Assembly: GCA_029861625.1 (NCBI GenBank)
Contig: JAOTZB010000005.1
Coordinates: 1 to 39,469, forward strand
Reading direction: 5' to 3'
Origin: Acidimicrobiia bacterium
GTDB taxonomy: Bacteria > Actinomycetota > Acidimicrobiia > Acidimicrobiales > JAHEJN01
DNA: 39,469 nucleotides
Under the pieces are notes generated by a model. That model did not search any database, was not told the DNA's origin, and saw nothing but the letters and a program-made list of their open reading frames with translations. This document shows, in pieces, positions 1-8,943 of this stretch. Made by a program: the position numbers and the translations under genes. The first letter of the stretch is position 1, and every line of letters starts with the position of its first letter.

Positions 1-886
1 TGTCTCCCCTCCGCTGTGACCATGGACACCGGGGGTCGAGATCGTCGTCGGACCATGTGTCGCGGATCCAGTGGTGGTCGGGATCGTCGCAGAAGGCCAT
101 CGACCGTTCGCCGCCGGGTCCGGCCAGCACGTTGAGGTAGTACATGTCGTAGCCGGGCGCGGCGATGCAGGGGCCGTGATAGCCGCGCGGAATGAGGAAG
201 ACGTCGCCGTCGCGCACGGCGACGTTCTCGTCGATCTCGCCGTCGGTGGTATAGAGGCGATGCATCCCGAACCCCGTCTCGGTGTAGTCCGCGGTTCCGG
301 CCTCGCCGATGCGGAAGTAGTAGATCTCCTCGTTGTTCACCTCGCACTCGGGCGAGTCGTCGTGTTTGTGCGGCGGATACGAGGACCAGTTGCCGTCGGG
401 CGTGTAGACCTCGACGCACATCAGCTTCGAGGCGTGATCCCAGGCCTCGGGGCTGAGGAAGTTCGTGATCTGGCGTGTGGCCTGTCCGCCGCCACGAATC
501 TCGACCGCAACGTCTTCGGCGGCGCCGTACCTCGGCGGGAGACGGTCGTCGCAGTGAGCGCTCGGCAGCGCCACCTGCCCGCCGGTCTCGGACACGATCG
601 TCACCGTGGTGTCACGCCCGACGTAGGCGAAGTCGGTGACCCTCGCGAAGACCGAACGGCGCCCCTCGACGGAAAACCGGGTGCCATCGGCCTCGACGGT
701 CAGCTGCTGCGCCGACAGTGGCAGTACCACCGCCTCGGTCGGCCCCGTGTCGTACGAGATCGGCTCGCCTGGTGCAACATCGACCACCCGTAGCCCGGAG
801 TAGGTCCAGCCGGCATCGTCGGCTGTGAGGCCGATCAGAGCTCCGGAGCCGGCCAGCGACCCGTTCGGGCGATGAAGACTGTCCAT
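1..886 (-). CDS. iolB: 5-deoxy-glucuronate isomerase, 3'-truncated by window edge
   Basis: Not in the ORF track because it runs off the window. Minus-strand reading from ATG at 886 gives MDSLHRPNGSLAGSGALIGLTADDAGWTYSGLRVVDVAPGE... and ...YPPHKHDDSPECEVNNEEIYYFRIGEAG...DGDVFLIPRGYHGPCIAAPGYDMYYLNVLAGPGGERSMAFCDDPDHHWIR, typical of IolB. The + strand 240-aa ORF here is its antisense shadow. Confidence 0.93.
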   Translation of the reverse strand, partial: MDSLHRPNGSLAGSGALIGLTADDAGWTYSGLRVVDVAPGEPISYDTGPTEAVVLPLSAQQLTVEADGTRFSVEGRRSVFARVTDFAYVGRDTTVTIVSETGGQVALPSAHCDDRLPPRYGAAEDVAVEIRGGGQATRQITNFLSPEAWDHASKLMCVEVYTPDGNWSSYPPHKHDDSPECEVNNEEIYYFRIGEAGTADYTETGFGMHRLYTTDGEIDENVAVRDGDVFLIPRGYHGPCIAAPGYDMYYLNVLAGPGGERSMAFCDDPDHHWIRDTWSDDDLDPRCPWSQRRGD

Positions 887-887
887 G

Positions 888-1784
888 TCAGCTCCCTCCG
901 GGGCGTACGATCCGTGCGGCGCGATCGACGGCCGAGGCCACGTCGCCGTCGAGCGGATACAGCAGGGCCCGACCGACGACGAGTCCGCGAACGGTCGGGA
1001 CCTCCATGGCGCGCGACCACGCCGCATACTCCCGTTCGGGGTCCTTACCGGGGGATCCACCGAGAATCAGAGCGGGCAGTGTCGAGGACGCGAGGACGCG
1101 TTCGATCTTGGCCGTGACCGGCACCTTGAGCCACGTGTGTGCTGTCGTGTTGCCGAGCGCGGCAGCGACGCCGATGGCTCTGGTGAGGGCGATCTGGTCG
1201 AACCACAGGGTTGGCTTCCCGTCGGCACCGCTGTGGTACGGCAGCGGCTCGACCAACGCCATGAGGCCGCGGTCGGCGAGCTCGCATACCGCCTGGGCGC
1301 AGGCGACGATGGTCTCGCGGGTCCCTGCGTCGCCCCAGTGGATCCGGAGCAAGACCTTCCCGGCGTCGAGGCCGGCATCGGCGATGGCAGCGGCCGAGTA
1401 CGCAGTCATGGGGTCGTCGAGCTCCCACGTCGCGCCCTCCAGACCACCCCGATTCATGGAGCCCGCGACCAGCTTGTCGTCGAGCGCTCCGAGCAACGCG
1501 AGCTCCTCGATGACATCGGGGCTGCCGAGCACCCCGTCGACACCGGGATGGGCCAGCGCAACGAGCAGCCGTTCGAGCAGCGACCGCCGATCGGCCATGG
1601 CGGTCGGATCGTCGCGCACGCCCAACATGGCCCGCGCCGTGTGATCGGCCGCAACGAGCAAGAGCCGGCCGTCGGTGAGTCTCGGCCTCCGGCGACGCCC
1701 GGCCAGCGCCTCCGCGACGGCCTCGGGCCGAGTCGCGCGGGTCTCGAGCAGGTCGCGCCAGCGATCGTCGCTCAGGAGCGTCAC
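888..1784 (-). CDS. Cgl0158-type (beta/alpha)8 aldolase-like protein of inositol catabolism
   Basis: 298 aa, GTG start, overlaps the iolC stop (GTGA) and abuts iolB. Resembles the DeoC/aldolase-like proteins found in actinobacterial iol clusters. Confidence 0.75.
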   Translation of the reverse strand: MTLLSDDRWRDLLETRATRPEAVAEALAGRRRRPRLTDGRLLLVAADHTARAMLGVRDDPTAMADRRSLLERLLVALAHPGVDGVLGSPDVIEELALLGALDDKLVAGSMNRGGLEGATWELDDPMTAYSAAAIADAGLDAGKVLLRIHWGDAGTRETIVACAQAVCELADRGLMALVEPLPYHSGADGKPTLWFDQIALTRAIGVAAALGNTTAHTWLKVPVTAKIERVLASSTLPALILGGSPGKDPEREYAAWSRAMEVPTVRGLVVGRALLYPLDGDVASAVDRAARIVRPGGS

Positions 1785-2737
1785 GTGGCAGCTCTCTCGG
1801 CGAGGAATGCTTCGATCTCGTCGATCGTCGGCATGTCATCGGCACACATCAGCCTCGACGCGATGATGGCACCAGCGGCGTTCGCGTACCGCACCGTTCG
1901 CACCAGGTCCCACCCTTCGAGCAGGCCGTGACAGAACGCCCCGCCGAACGCGTCGCCCGAGCCCAGCCCGCACACCACCTCGACCGGAAACGGCGCGATC
2001 TTCTCGCGCGTGCCGTCGGGGAGCGCCACCATGACACCGTCGCCTCCGAGCTTGACGATCGCGGCGTCCAGCCCTCGGGCCAGCAACCGGTCGGCGGCCT
2101 CGTCCGGATCGCGAGTGCCGACTGCGATCTCGCACTCGTCGCGATTGCCGATCGCGATGGTGACGTGCTCGAGCATCGGGGCGATCTGATCGGTTGCCTC
2201 CTCCGTCGACTCCCAGAACATGGGGCGCCAGTCGAGGTCGAGCACGGTGTGTGACCGCCCGCCTCGCTCCTCCAGCAGCTTGCGGACCGTCGACCGGCTC
2301 GGCTCCCATGCGAACCGCGACGCCGGGATCCAGAACACCGGGACCTCCCGCACCACATCGAGATCGATGTCGTCGACGCTGATGTTCATGTCGGGCGCGG
2401 CCGGGTCGCGGTAGAAGATGACCGTCGGATCCTCGGGCGGATCGAGCTCGGCGAACGCGACCGGAGTCTTGAGATCGGGATCGATCCCCACGAATCGCGT
2501 GTCGACGCCGAACGTGTGCTCGAGCGCGTGACGGACGTAACGCCCGAACTGATCGTCGCCGACCCGGGTGGCGGTGGCGGCGCGATGCCCCAGGCGGGCT
2601 GCAGCCACGGCGACATTGGTGGAGGTCCCTCCGATGGACTTGCGGAAGGTCGAGACCTCGGCCATGGGGACCCCGAGCTGCTCCGCGTAGATGTCGACGC
2701 TCACCCGACCGACGGTGAGCAGTTCGAGGTCGGTCAT
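1781..2737 (-). CDS. iolC: 5-dehydro-2-deoxygluconokinase (PfkB family)
   Basis: MTDLELLTVGRVSVDIYAEQLGVPMAEVSTFRKSIGGTSTNVAVAAARLG...VVCGLGSGDAFGGAF. PfkB signatures. ATG at 2737 preferred over the upstream 2833 start. Confidence 0.92.
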   Translation of the reverse strand: MTDLELLTVGRVSVDIYAEQLGVPMAEVSTFRKSIGGTSTNVAVAAARLGHRAATATRVGDDQFGRYVRHALEHTFGVDTRFVGIDPDLKTPVAFAELDPPEDPTVIFYRDPAAPDMNISVDDIDLDVVREVPVFWIPASRFAWEPSRSTVRKLLEERGGRSHTVLDLDWRPMFWESTEEATDQIAPMLEHVTIAIGNRDECEIAVGTRDPDEAADRLLARGLDAAIVKLGGDGVMVALPDGTREKIAPFPVEVVCGLGSGDAFGGAFCHGLLEGWDLVRTVRYANAAGAIIASRLMCADDMPTIDEIEAFLAERAAT

Positions 2738-2819
2738 CGTCGGAAGATTGTCCTGACGACCTCGTCCGGCGCCGACGAGGAGGAGAACCGTCGACGCCGG
2801 ACGAGACGGTCGGCAGGCG

Positions 2820-3626
2820 TCATGTGTCGCCACCGGCGGCTATCGCAGACTCGAGCTCGTGCTGGAGCTGCTCGAGCTCCGCGCCACCGGCCATGAGCTG
2901 GGTCAGCTCGTCGAGCGAGATGTCCTCTTTGGCGAAGGATCCCATCGACTGGCCCCGGTTGAGGATCAAGAAGCGGTTGCCGACGGGGTACGCATGGCTC
3001 GGATTGTGGGTGATGAAGATCACGGCAAGACCCTGGTTGCGGGCCTCGACGATGCGGCGCAGCACAACACCCGACTGCTTCACGCCCAGCGCCGAGGTCG
3101 GCTCGTCGAGGATCAGCACCTTGGCGCCGAAATAGCCGGCACGAGCAATGGCGACTGACTGACGCTCGCCACCGGAGAGCGTGCCGACCGTCTGTTCGGT
3201 GTCGCGGATGTCGATGCCCATCTTCGCCAGCTCCTCCTTGGCGATGTGCTTGGCCTTGTCCCTGTCGATCCACTTGATCGGACCCAGGCGCTTCACTGGC
3301 TCGGCGCCGAGGAAGAAGTTCCGCCACACTGCCATGAGCGGCACCATCGCGAGGTCCTGGTACACGGTGGCGATGCCGGCGGCCAACGCCTCGCGGGGCG
3401 AGTCGAAGCTGACCTCCTGGCCGTTCATGCGAATGTGGCCCTCAGTCTGTTTGTGGACGCCCGCGAGGATCTTGATGAGCGTCGACTTGCCGGCGCCGTT
3501 GTCGCCGAGGACACAGGTGACCTCACCGGCATTCACGTACGTTGTGACGTCGCGCAACGCAATGATGTTGCCGTAGTACTTCGACATGTTGTCGAGCTCG
3601 AGCAGGTGACCCTGGGCATCACTCAT
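2820..3626 (-). CDS. Sugar ABC transporter ATP-binding protein, single ABC domain
   Basis: Walker [13 protein letters not shown], signature LSGGERQ, Walker [17 protein letters not shown] overlap with the permease stop. Confidence 0.93.
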   Translation of the reverse strand: MSDAQGHLLELDNMSKYYGNIIALRDVTTYVNAGEVTCVLGDNGAGKSTLIKILAGVHKQTEGHIRMNGQEVSFDSPREALAAGIATVYQDLAMVPLMAVWRNFFLGAEPVKRLGPIKWIDRDKAKHIAKEELAKMGIDIRDTEQTVGTLSGGERQSVAIARAGYFGAKVLILDEPTSALGVKQSGVVLRRIVEARNQGLAVIFITHNPSHAYPVGNRFLILNRGQSMGSFAKEDISLDELTQLMAGGAELEQLQHELESAIAAGGDT

Positions 3627-5539
3627 CGCATTCCCTCCGCCTTGGTTCGGATGAATCTGTTCGCGATCACAGCCAGCAGCAGGATCGCCCCGAGGAAGAC
3701 GAATCGCCAGTCGGAATTCCAGCGGGCGCTCGGAATGCCCTGCTGTGACATCGCCATGATCAGGGCACCGATCGCGCCGCCGAGCGCCGAGCCGTAGCCT
3801 CCGGTGAGCAGTGTGCCGCCGACGACGGCTGCAATGATGTACTCGAACTCCTGGCCGTCACCCGTGCCCGACTGGATCGTGTTCAACCGGAATGCGAGCA
3901 ACATGCCGACGAGCCATGCCGCACCGGAGACGAGCATGAACAACTGCGTCTTGGTGCGGGCGGCAGGCACACCGACCTGACGCGACGCCTCCTTGTTGCC
4001 GCCGACCGCAAAGGTCCAGCTGCCGAACCGTGTCCACCCGAGCACCCAGGTCGCGACAGCCGTGAAGGCCACGAACCAGACGGAACGCATGCTGAACTTC
4101 GCCGGTGCCAGACCCGCTGCGATCTCGGCGTCGGTGGTGTACAAGAGCTTGACGATGATGCCGACCACGATGGCGATCAAGCCGATCGCGACCATCCGGC
4201 CGCCGACTCGATCGGCAGCGCGATCGACGCTGGTGCGCTCGGTGAAGAGCGCCCCGAAGAGGGCCCATGCGAAGATCAAGAGCGCGACAGCGAGCATCAC
4301 CGAGAAGGCCTCACCACGGAACTTCACCGACTCAGACTCGCTGCGGCCGAAGAAGGCGAGCCCCAAGACGACGAGGGCGGTGATGATCGAGACGGCGCTC
4401 TTCGTCATCGGCGACACCTTCCGCGCCCTCGACGCCGCGATCATCAACATGGTCACACCGACGGCGGCCAACCCGACGTACAGCACGGCCCGAAGGCCTT
4501 GCTCGGTGAACGGGAAGAACAGGTCCGAGTCGTCGCTGGAGTCGAACACGATTGCGAAGAAGACCGACAACACGAGCGCCAGCGCGGCATAGCCGAACAG
4601 ACGCATGATGTCGGGGGGGAAATGCACCGTTCCCCGTTCGTGGAGAGGCTCGAAGCGCCACTCCGACCAGCCGTACAGGCCGACGAGGATCCCGACGCCG
4701 ACCACGAGCGAACCGACCCAGTTGCCGCTCACGCCATCGGTGGTGTGGAGGATGATCACGCCTCCGACCGCGACAGCGGTCCCGACCGCGAGGACGATCG
4801 CTCCCACCGGCTTGCGTTCCGCGCGGCGCAGGAAGTGCATCTCGTACGCCGCGAGCGCGATCAGCGCGATCCCGCCGATGACCAACAAGGTGTACACCAA
4901 GTCTCGGCCCTCGAACTGGTGGCCGTTGCGCTCCCACTCCGAGGCGAAGATCTTCCGCCAGAAGTCATAGCCGTGGCCCTCGTCGATCCGGCCGACCTGA
5001 ATCTGGTCGACGATGAGCTTCGAGAACCCGAGCTTGGCGCCCTTCAACACGAAGAACGTGCCGAGTGTGACGATGAAGCTCGGGAGCGCCGTTCGCTCCA
5101 CCATCGAGCCGTTGAAGTAGCCGATACCCATGGCGACGAGGAACGAGATCGGAATCGCGATCCAGAGGCTGAGGCCCGCGCCGCCGAGATCACCTGTCTC
5201 CTTGACGAGCAGGATCACCACGATGCCCATGGCACCGGTGTTGGCGCCCGCCGACAGGTCGAACTCGCCGCCGATCATCAGCATCGACACGGCGACCGCC
5301 ATGATGCCGAGCGTCGACGCAAGGTCGAGCGTCGACGCTGTGCCGCCGGCGGTACCGAACGGGATGGCGACAGCCCAGAAGAACACCCAGATGGCGAGGG
5401 CGCCGATCATGGCGCCGATCTCGGGCCTGATGAAGAGACGCTGGAACAGGCCGCGATAGGCGAGTCGCTCGTCGCCCTCGTCGTCGTGTTCGGCCGGAGC
5501 GCCGGCTGGTTGTGCCTCGGGCACCGCGGTATCACTCAT
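3623..5539 (-). CDS. Sugar ABC transporter permease (BPD_transp_2/RbsC-XylH type), unusually long (638 aa)
   Basis: [25 protein letters not shown] near the N-terminus and [30 protein letters not shown] near the C-terminus, typical of monosaccharide permeases. Operonic with ATPase and SBP. Confidence 0.92.
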   Translation of the reverse strand: MSDTAVPEAQPAGAPAEHDDEGDERLAYRGLFQRLFIRPEIGAMIGALAIWVFFWAVAIPFGTAGGTASTLDLASTLGIMAVAVSMLMIGGEFDLSAGANTGAMGIVVILLVKETGDLGGAGLSLWIAIPISFLVAMGIGYFNGSMVERTALPSFIVTLGTFFVLKGAKLGFSKLIVDQIQVGRIDEGHGYDFWRKIFASEWERNGHQFEGRDLVYTLLVIGGIALIALAAYEMHFLRRAERKPVGAIVLAVGTAVAVGGVIILHTTDGVSGNWVGSLVVGVGILVGLYGWSEWRFEPLHERGTVHFPPDIMRLFGYAALALVLSVFFAIVFDSSDDSDLFFPFTEQGLRAVLYVGLAAVGVTMLMIAASRARKVSPMTKSAVSIITALVVLGLAFFGRSESESVKFRGEAFSVMLAVALLIFAWALFGALFTERTSVDRAADRVGGRMVAIGLIAIVVGIIVKLLYTTDAEIAAGLAPAKFSMRSVWFVAFTAVATWVLGWTRFGSWTFAVGGNKEASRQVGVPAARTKTQLFMLVSGAAWLVGMLLAFRLNTIQSGTGDGQEFEYIIAAVVGGTLLTGGYGSALGGAIGALIMAMSQQGIPSARWNSDWRFVFLGAILLLAVIANRFIRTKAEGMR

Positions 5540-5588
5540 CGTGACGAAGACCCCCCAGAAATGGTCAGCGAAGCGAGTACATGGAAAC

Positions 5589-5631
5589 GAGCGACCGGGG
5601 ACCGGCAGGCTGCCGGCCCCCGGGTTCGCTC
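5589..5631. terminator. Long imperfect hairpin between the SBP and permease genes (processing, stabiliser or attenuator element)
   Basis: GAGCGA-CCGGGG-a-CCGGCA-ggc-TGCCGG-c-CCCCGG-gt-TCGCTC, read directly. Lies 19 nt beyond the SBP stop codon on the minus strand. No T-tract. Confidence 0.6.
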
Positions 5632-5649
5632 ATGATCGGACAGGATCGA

Positions 5650-6720
5650 TCAGCGTGTGCCTTCTGTCACCAAGGCCTTGACGGCCCCGGCGTTCTCCGG
5701 CGTGACGAAGCCAGGACCGGTGAGGATCGGAAGACCACCACCGAGCGTGTTCTGGTTCGTGACGTTCAAGTAGAGCAACAGGACCGGGATGTAGCCCTGG
5801 AGGTACTGCTGCTGGTCGATCGTGAACGCGACCTCGCCGGCTTCGATCGAGTCGATGAGCTCCGGCGTGATGTCGAAGCCACCGACCGCGAGGCCGAGGC
5901 CGAGGTCCTGTGAGGCGCGAAGTCCTGACATGGCGATGACCGGGCCCGTGCCCAAGAAACCGTCGATGTCGGGGTCGGCGCTCAGGGCCGCGTTGATCGC
6001 ATTCTGCTGCGCAGTCTGGTCGGCGTCGAGACCCATGAAGTCGCTGACGACCTCACCGTCGAATGTCTCGGCGAGACCGGCACAACGCTCCTCGAGCGCA
6101 ACGTTCGACTGTTCCTGGATCCCGCACAGGACCTTGGTCGCTCCCGCTGCGTTGAATCGCTCACCGGCACCGTTGCCTGCGATGATCTCGGTCTGGCCGA
6201 CGTGGGTCAGCGCGCCGATGGTCTGGTAGTCGTTCACACCGGAGTTGAGGGTGATCACCGGAATGCCGGCATCCACCGCCCCCTGCAACGGACCGATCAG
6301 CTGGTCGGGGCTCGGCAGCGACGACGCAATTCCGTCGGAACCTTCGGAGATGGCCGTGTCGATGCCCTGAACCTGGACCTCTGGATCGTTGACCGACGGC
6401 AGCCATACCATCTCGACGCCGAGGTCAGCGGCAGCAGCCTCGGCGCCGCGCTGCACGACGGACCAGAACGGCCCGTCATCGGAGTGCGTGATCATATGGA
6501 ACGTCAGGTCTGTGCCCTGTGACAGGTCGACGTCGTCAGCAGCATCGTCAGCCGCAGCATCGTCAGCCGCAGCATCGTCGCCGGCGTCGTCGCCGGCGTC
6601 GTCTGCTGTGTCGGCGGTATCGGCTGCGGAGTCGCCTTCGTCGTCGTCATCGCTTCCGCAAGCCGCTGCGACGAGCGACAGGACCGCCAGCAGCGCAAAC
6701 AGGAACCGTAGTTTCCTCAT
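5650..6720 (-). CDS. Sugar ABC transporter substrate-binding lipoprotein (probably inositol)
   Basis: MRKLRFLFALLAVLSLVAAACGSDDDDEGD lipobox, Asp/Ala-rich linker, then a periplasmic-binding fold (FHMITHSDDGPFWSVVQRGAEAAAADLGVEMVWLP). ATG at 6718-6720. Confidence 0.93.
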   Translation of the reverse strand: MRKLRFLFALLAVLSLVAAACGSDDDDEGDSAADTADTADDAGDDAGDDAAADDAAADDAADDVDLSQGTDLTFHMITHSDDGPFWSVVQRGAEAAAADLGVEMVWLPSVNDPEVQVQGIDTAISEGSDGIASSLPSPDQLIGPLQGAVDAGIPVITLNSGVNDYQTIGALTHVGQTEIIAGNGAGERFNAAGATKVLCGIQEQSNVALEERCAGLAETFDGEVVSDFMGLDADQTAQQNAINAALSADPDIDGFLGTGPVIAMSGLRASQDLGLGLAVGGFDITPELIDSIEAGEVAFTIDQQQYLQGYIPVLLLYLNVTNQNTLGGGLPILTGPGFVTPENAGAVKALVTEGTR

Positions 6721-6781
6721 ATCGGGTATTCCCCTCCTAGTCGGGTATTCATTGTTCCGGAACCGCTGCCCGTCGGGTGCC

Positions 6782-7669
6782 TCACGAGGCCTCCAGTCGA
6801 GCATCGAGTAGCCGGAGGAACGCGACGCTGTCTTCCACGTCACGAATGGGGCCATCACCGGGCGCGGGCTCCGCGCTGGAGATGGCGGCGTCTTGTTCGA
6901 TCACATACCAACCCTCGTACCCTTGCGACTCGAGGGTCTCGACAACCGCGGCGATCGGTACATCTCCTTGGCCGAGGGGCACGAACAGCCCCGCTTGGAC
7001 CGCCTCCATGAGCGACAGCTCCTCAGCATTGAGTCGGGCGGCGATTGAAGACCTTAGATCCTTCAGGTGCACAAGTCGCACTCGATCGCCGTGATCGAGC
7101 GCGAACTGCAACGGGTTGTAGCCGCCGATGAGCATGTGCCCGGTCTCGAGCACCCACGCGACACCGGAGCCGTCGAGGACCCGCTGCATCTCCTCGGCGG
7201 TCTCCACGTGGGAGTCGACGTGCGGGTGGAAGACCTGCGTGAGCCCGTAGGACGCGCATATCTCACCGACGCGGTCGAGCATCGAGAACGCGTGGCTCCA
7301 GCCGCTCGGGCTGAGCTCGGGCCGTTGCCAGTCGGCCGGGTCCGAGACGATGCAGGTGACGAAGGTGCTCGCCCCTGCGGCGCCGAGAACGCGAGCCGAC
7401 CGTTCCGCCTGCTCGAGCGAGTCGTCGACCCTCGTCGGGTCGGCGAGCGCCAAGGCGTTGAAGCCGCCGACGAGCCGGAGCCGGTGATCGTGCAGCGTGC
7501 CACGGAGCTCGTCGGGGTCACTCGGGAGATAGCCGACCGAGCCGAGCTCGGTTGCGTCGAGGCCGACCTCGCGCATCTCGCGGAGCACGCGTTCGACCGG
7601 CAGCTGCAGCCCCCATCCGGGAACCTCGCACACACCCCATGAGATGGGGGCACCGGCAACGCGACTCAT
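6782..7669 (-). CDS. iolE: Sugar phosphate isomerase/epimerase (TIM barrel), IolE/inosose dehydratase-like
   Basis: MSRVAGAPISWGVCEVPGWGLQLPVERVLREMREVGLDATELGSVGYLP...; IolE-like N-terminus, divergent from the lacI gene. Start at 7669 preferred over 7747, which lies in the operator region. Confidence 0.78.
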   Translation of the reverse strand: MSRVAGAPISWGVCEVPGWGLQLPVERVLREMREVGLDATELGSVGYLPSDPDELRGTLHDHRLRLVGGFNALALADPTRVDDSLEQAERSARVLGAAGASTFVTCIVSDPADWQRPELSPSGWSHAFSMLDRVGEICASYGLTQVFHPHVDSHVETAEEMQRVLDGSGVAWVLETGHMLIGGYNPLQFALDHGDRVRLVHLKDLRSSIAARLNAEELSLMEAVQAGLFVPLGQGDVPIAAVVETLESQGYEGWYVIEQDAAISSAEPAPGDGPIRDVEDSVAFLRLLDARLEAS

Positions 7670-7734
7670 GATGGCCCGTGCACTCTTCGACAACAGCGCG
7701 TCCCCCTGGCTGTCAAACCGACTCTCGCCGGGAT

Positions 7735-7766
7735 TAGAGCGCTCCAATTATCGAAGCGCTCCAATT
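7735..7766. promoter_or_regulatory. Tandem LacI-type operator candidate
   Basis: TTAGAGCGCTCCAATTATCGAAGCGCTCCAATT: near-palindrome TTAGAGCGCTCCAA with CG centre, plus a direct repeat AGCGCTCCAATT 17 bp away, between divergent iolE and lacI genes. Confidence 0.65.
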
Positions 7767-7833
7767 GTTATGGTTGCATCGCGGGAATGTCAAGCAAGGC
7801 AGCGCATCGCGGGCCGAGCGGTTCGGAGGTTTG

Positions 7834-8874
7834 GTGAGTCAACCGACGATGGAAGACGTGGCTCGGCTGGCAGGTGTCTCGCGCGCCCTCGTCAGTCTCG
7901 TCATGCGCGACTCACCGAAGGTGAGCAACCACTCTCGCACTGCGGTCCTCGACGCGGCCGACCAGCTCGGCTACCGCCCGAACCTTGCGGCTCGAATCCT
8001 CGCCAGTCGCAAGACCTCCACCATCGGCCTGGTGCTCGACGACCTGCACAACCCGTTCTTCCCCGACATCGCCGACGGGGTCAACGAAGCGGCCGAACAG
8101 TCCGACTATCGACTCCTGATGAACAGTGCGTTCCTCACGCCGGCCAGCGAGCAGCGTGCCGTCGAGACGTTCCTCGAGTTCCGCACCGACGGTGTGATCA
8201 TCGTCGGCTCACGGTTGGCCGCCGGCGCCATCGAGACGGCCGCCGAGTCCGTTCCCATCGTGGTCGTGGGGCGCCCGTTGCGGTCCGACCGCGTCGACTC
8301 GGTCAACAACAACGAGACGCGTGGTGCCCGGCTCGTCGTCGACCACCTCGTGGAGCTGGGTCACGGGCGAATCGCCCACATCGACGGCGGCCGCGGCGCC
8401 GGCGCAGCCCAGCGACGCGCCGGTTTCGTGGCCGCGATGAAACGCCACGGCCTCCGACCCGACGTCGTGTCGGGCGACTTCACCGAGGCAGGTGGTGTCG
8501 CGGCCATGCGCGAGCTCTTGGCCCGCCGTCGCCGCCCGACGGCGGTCTTCGCGGCCAATGACCTCACCGCGGTCGGGGCGCTCGGCTGCACCGAGGACGC
8601 GGGATTGTCCGTCCCCGACGACATCTCGCTCGTCGGCTACGACAACGTTGCACTCGCCGCCACCCACCACATCTCCATGACCACCGTCGACCAGCCCCGG
8701 AACGAGATGGGTCGGCTCGCGGTCGCGACACTGCTGGAGCGCCTCGAAGGTTCGCGATCATCGGTGGCACGCCACGTCCTCGCCCCGTCATTGCGTATCC
8801 GTTCGACCACCGCCCCGCCGGGCCCTGCGGCCAGGCGGAAGCGAGCCGGAACCCGGAACAATCCCGGAAGGTAG
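7834..8874 (+). CDS. LacI-family transcriptional regulator
   Basis: VSQPTMEDVARLAGVSRALVSLVMRDSPKVSNHSRTAVLDAADQLGYRPNLAARILAS: LacI HTH. GTG start at 7834 preferred because the 7765 start overlaps the operator-like repeats. Confidence 0.93.
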   Translation: MSQPTMEDVARLAGVSRALVSLVMRDSPKVSNHSRTAVLDAADQLGYRPNLAARILASRKTSTIGLVLDDLHNPFFPDIADGVNEAAEQSDYRLLMNSAFLTPASEQRAVETFLEFRTDGVIIVGSRLAAGAIETAAESVPIVVVGRPLRSDRVDSVNNNETRGARLVVDHLVELGHGRIAHIDGGRGAGAAQRRAGFVAAMKRHGLRPDVVSGDFTEAGGVAAMRELLARRRRPTAVFAANDLTAVGALGCTEDAGLSVPDDISLVGYDNVALAATHHISMTTVDQPRNEMGRLAVATLLERLEGSRSSVARHVLAPSLRIRSTTAPPGPAARRKRAGTRNNPGR

Positions 8875-8943
8875 ACGAACAATGTTCGATGTCCACTGCG
8901 ACATGATCGACGAAGTGCCCGCGGTCGACGTCGGGCGCACGAG

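Noticed and set aside
71-793. 240-aa + strand ORF at left edge
   Set aside because: Antisense shadow of iolB, which the ORF track omitted because it runs off the window.
4499-5635. 378-aa + strand ORF rich in Glu/Asp/Arg/His
   Set aside because: Antisense to the ABC permease; charged composition is the usual mirror of hydrophobic codons.
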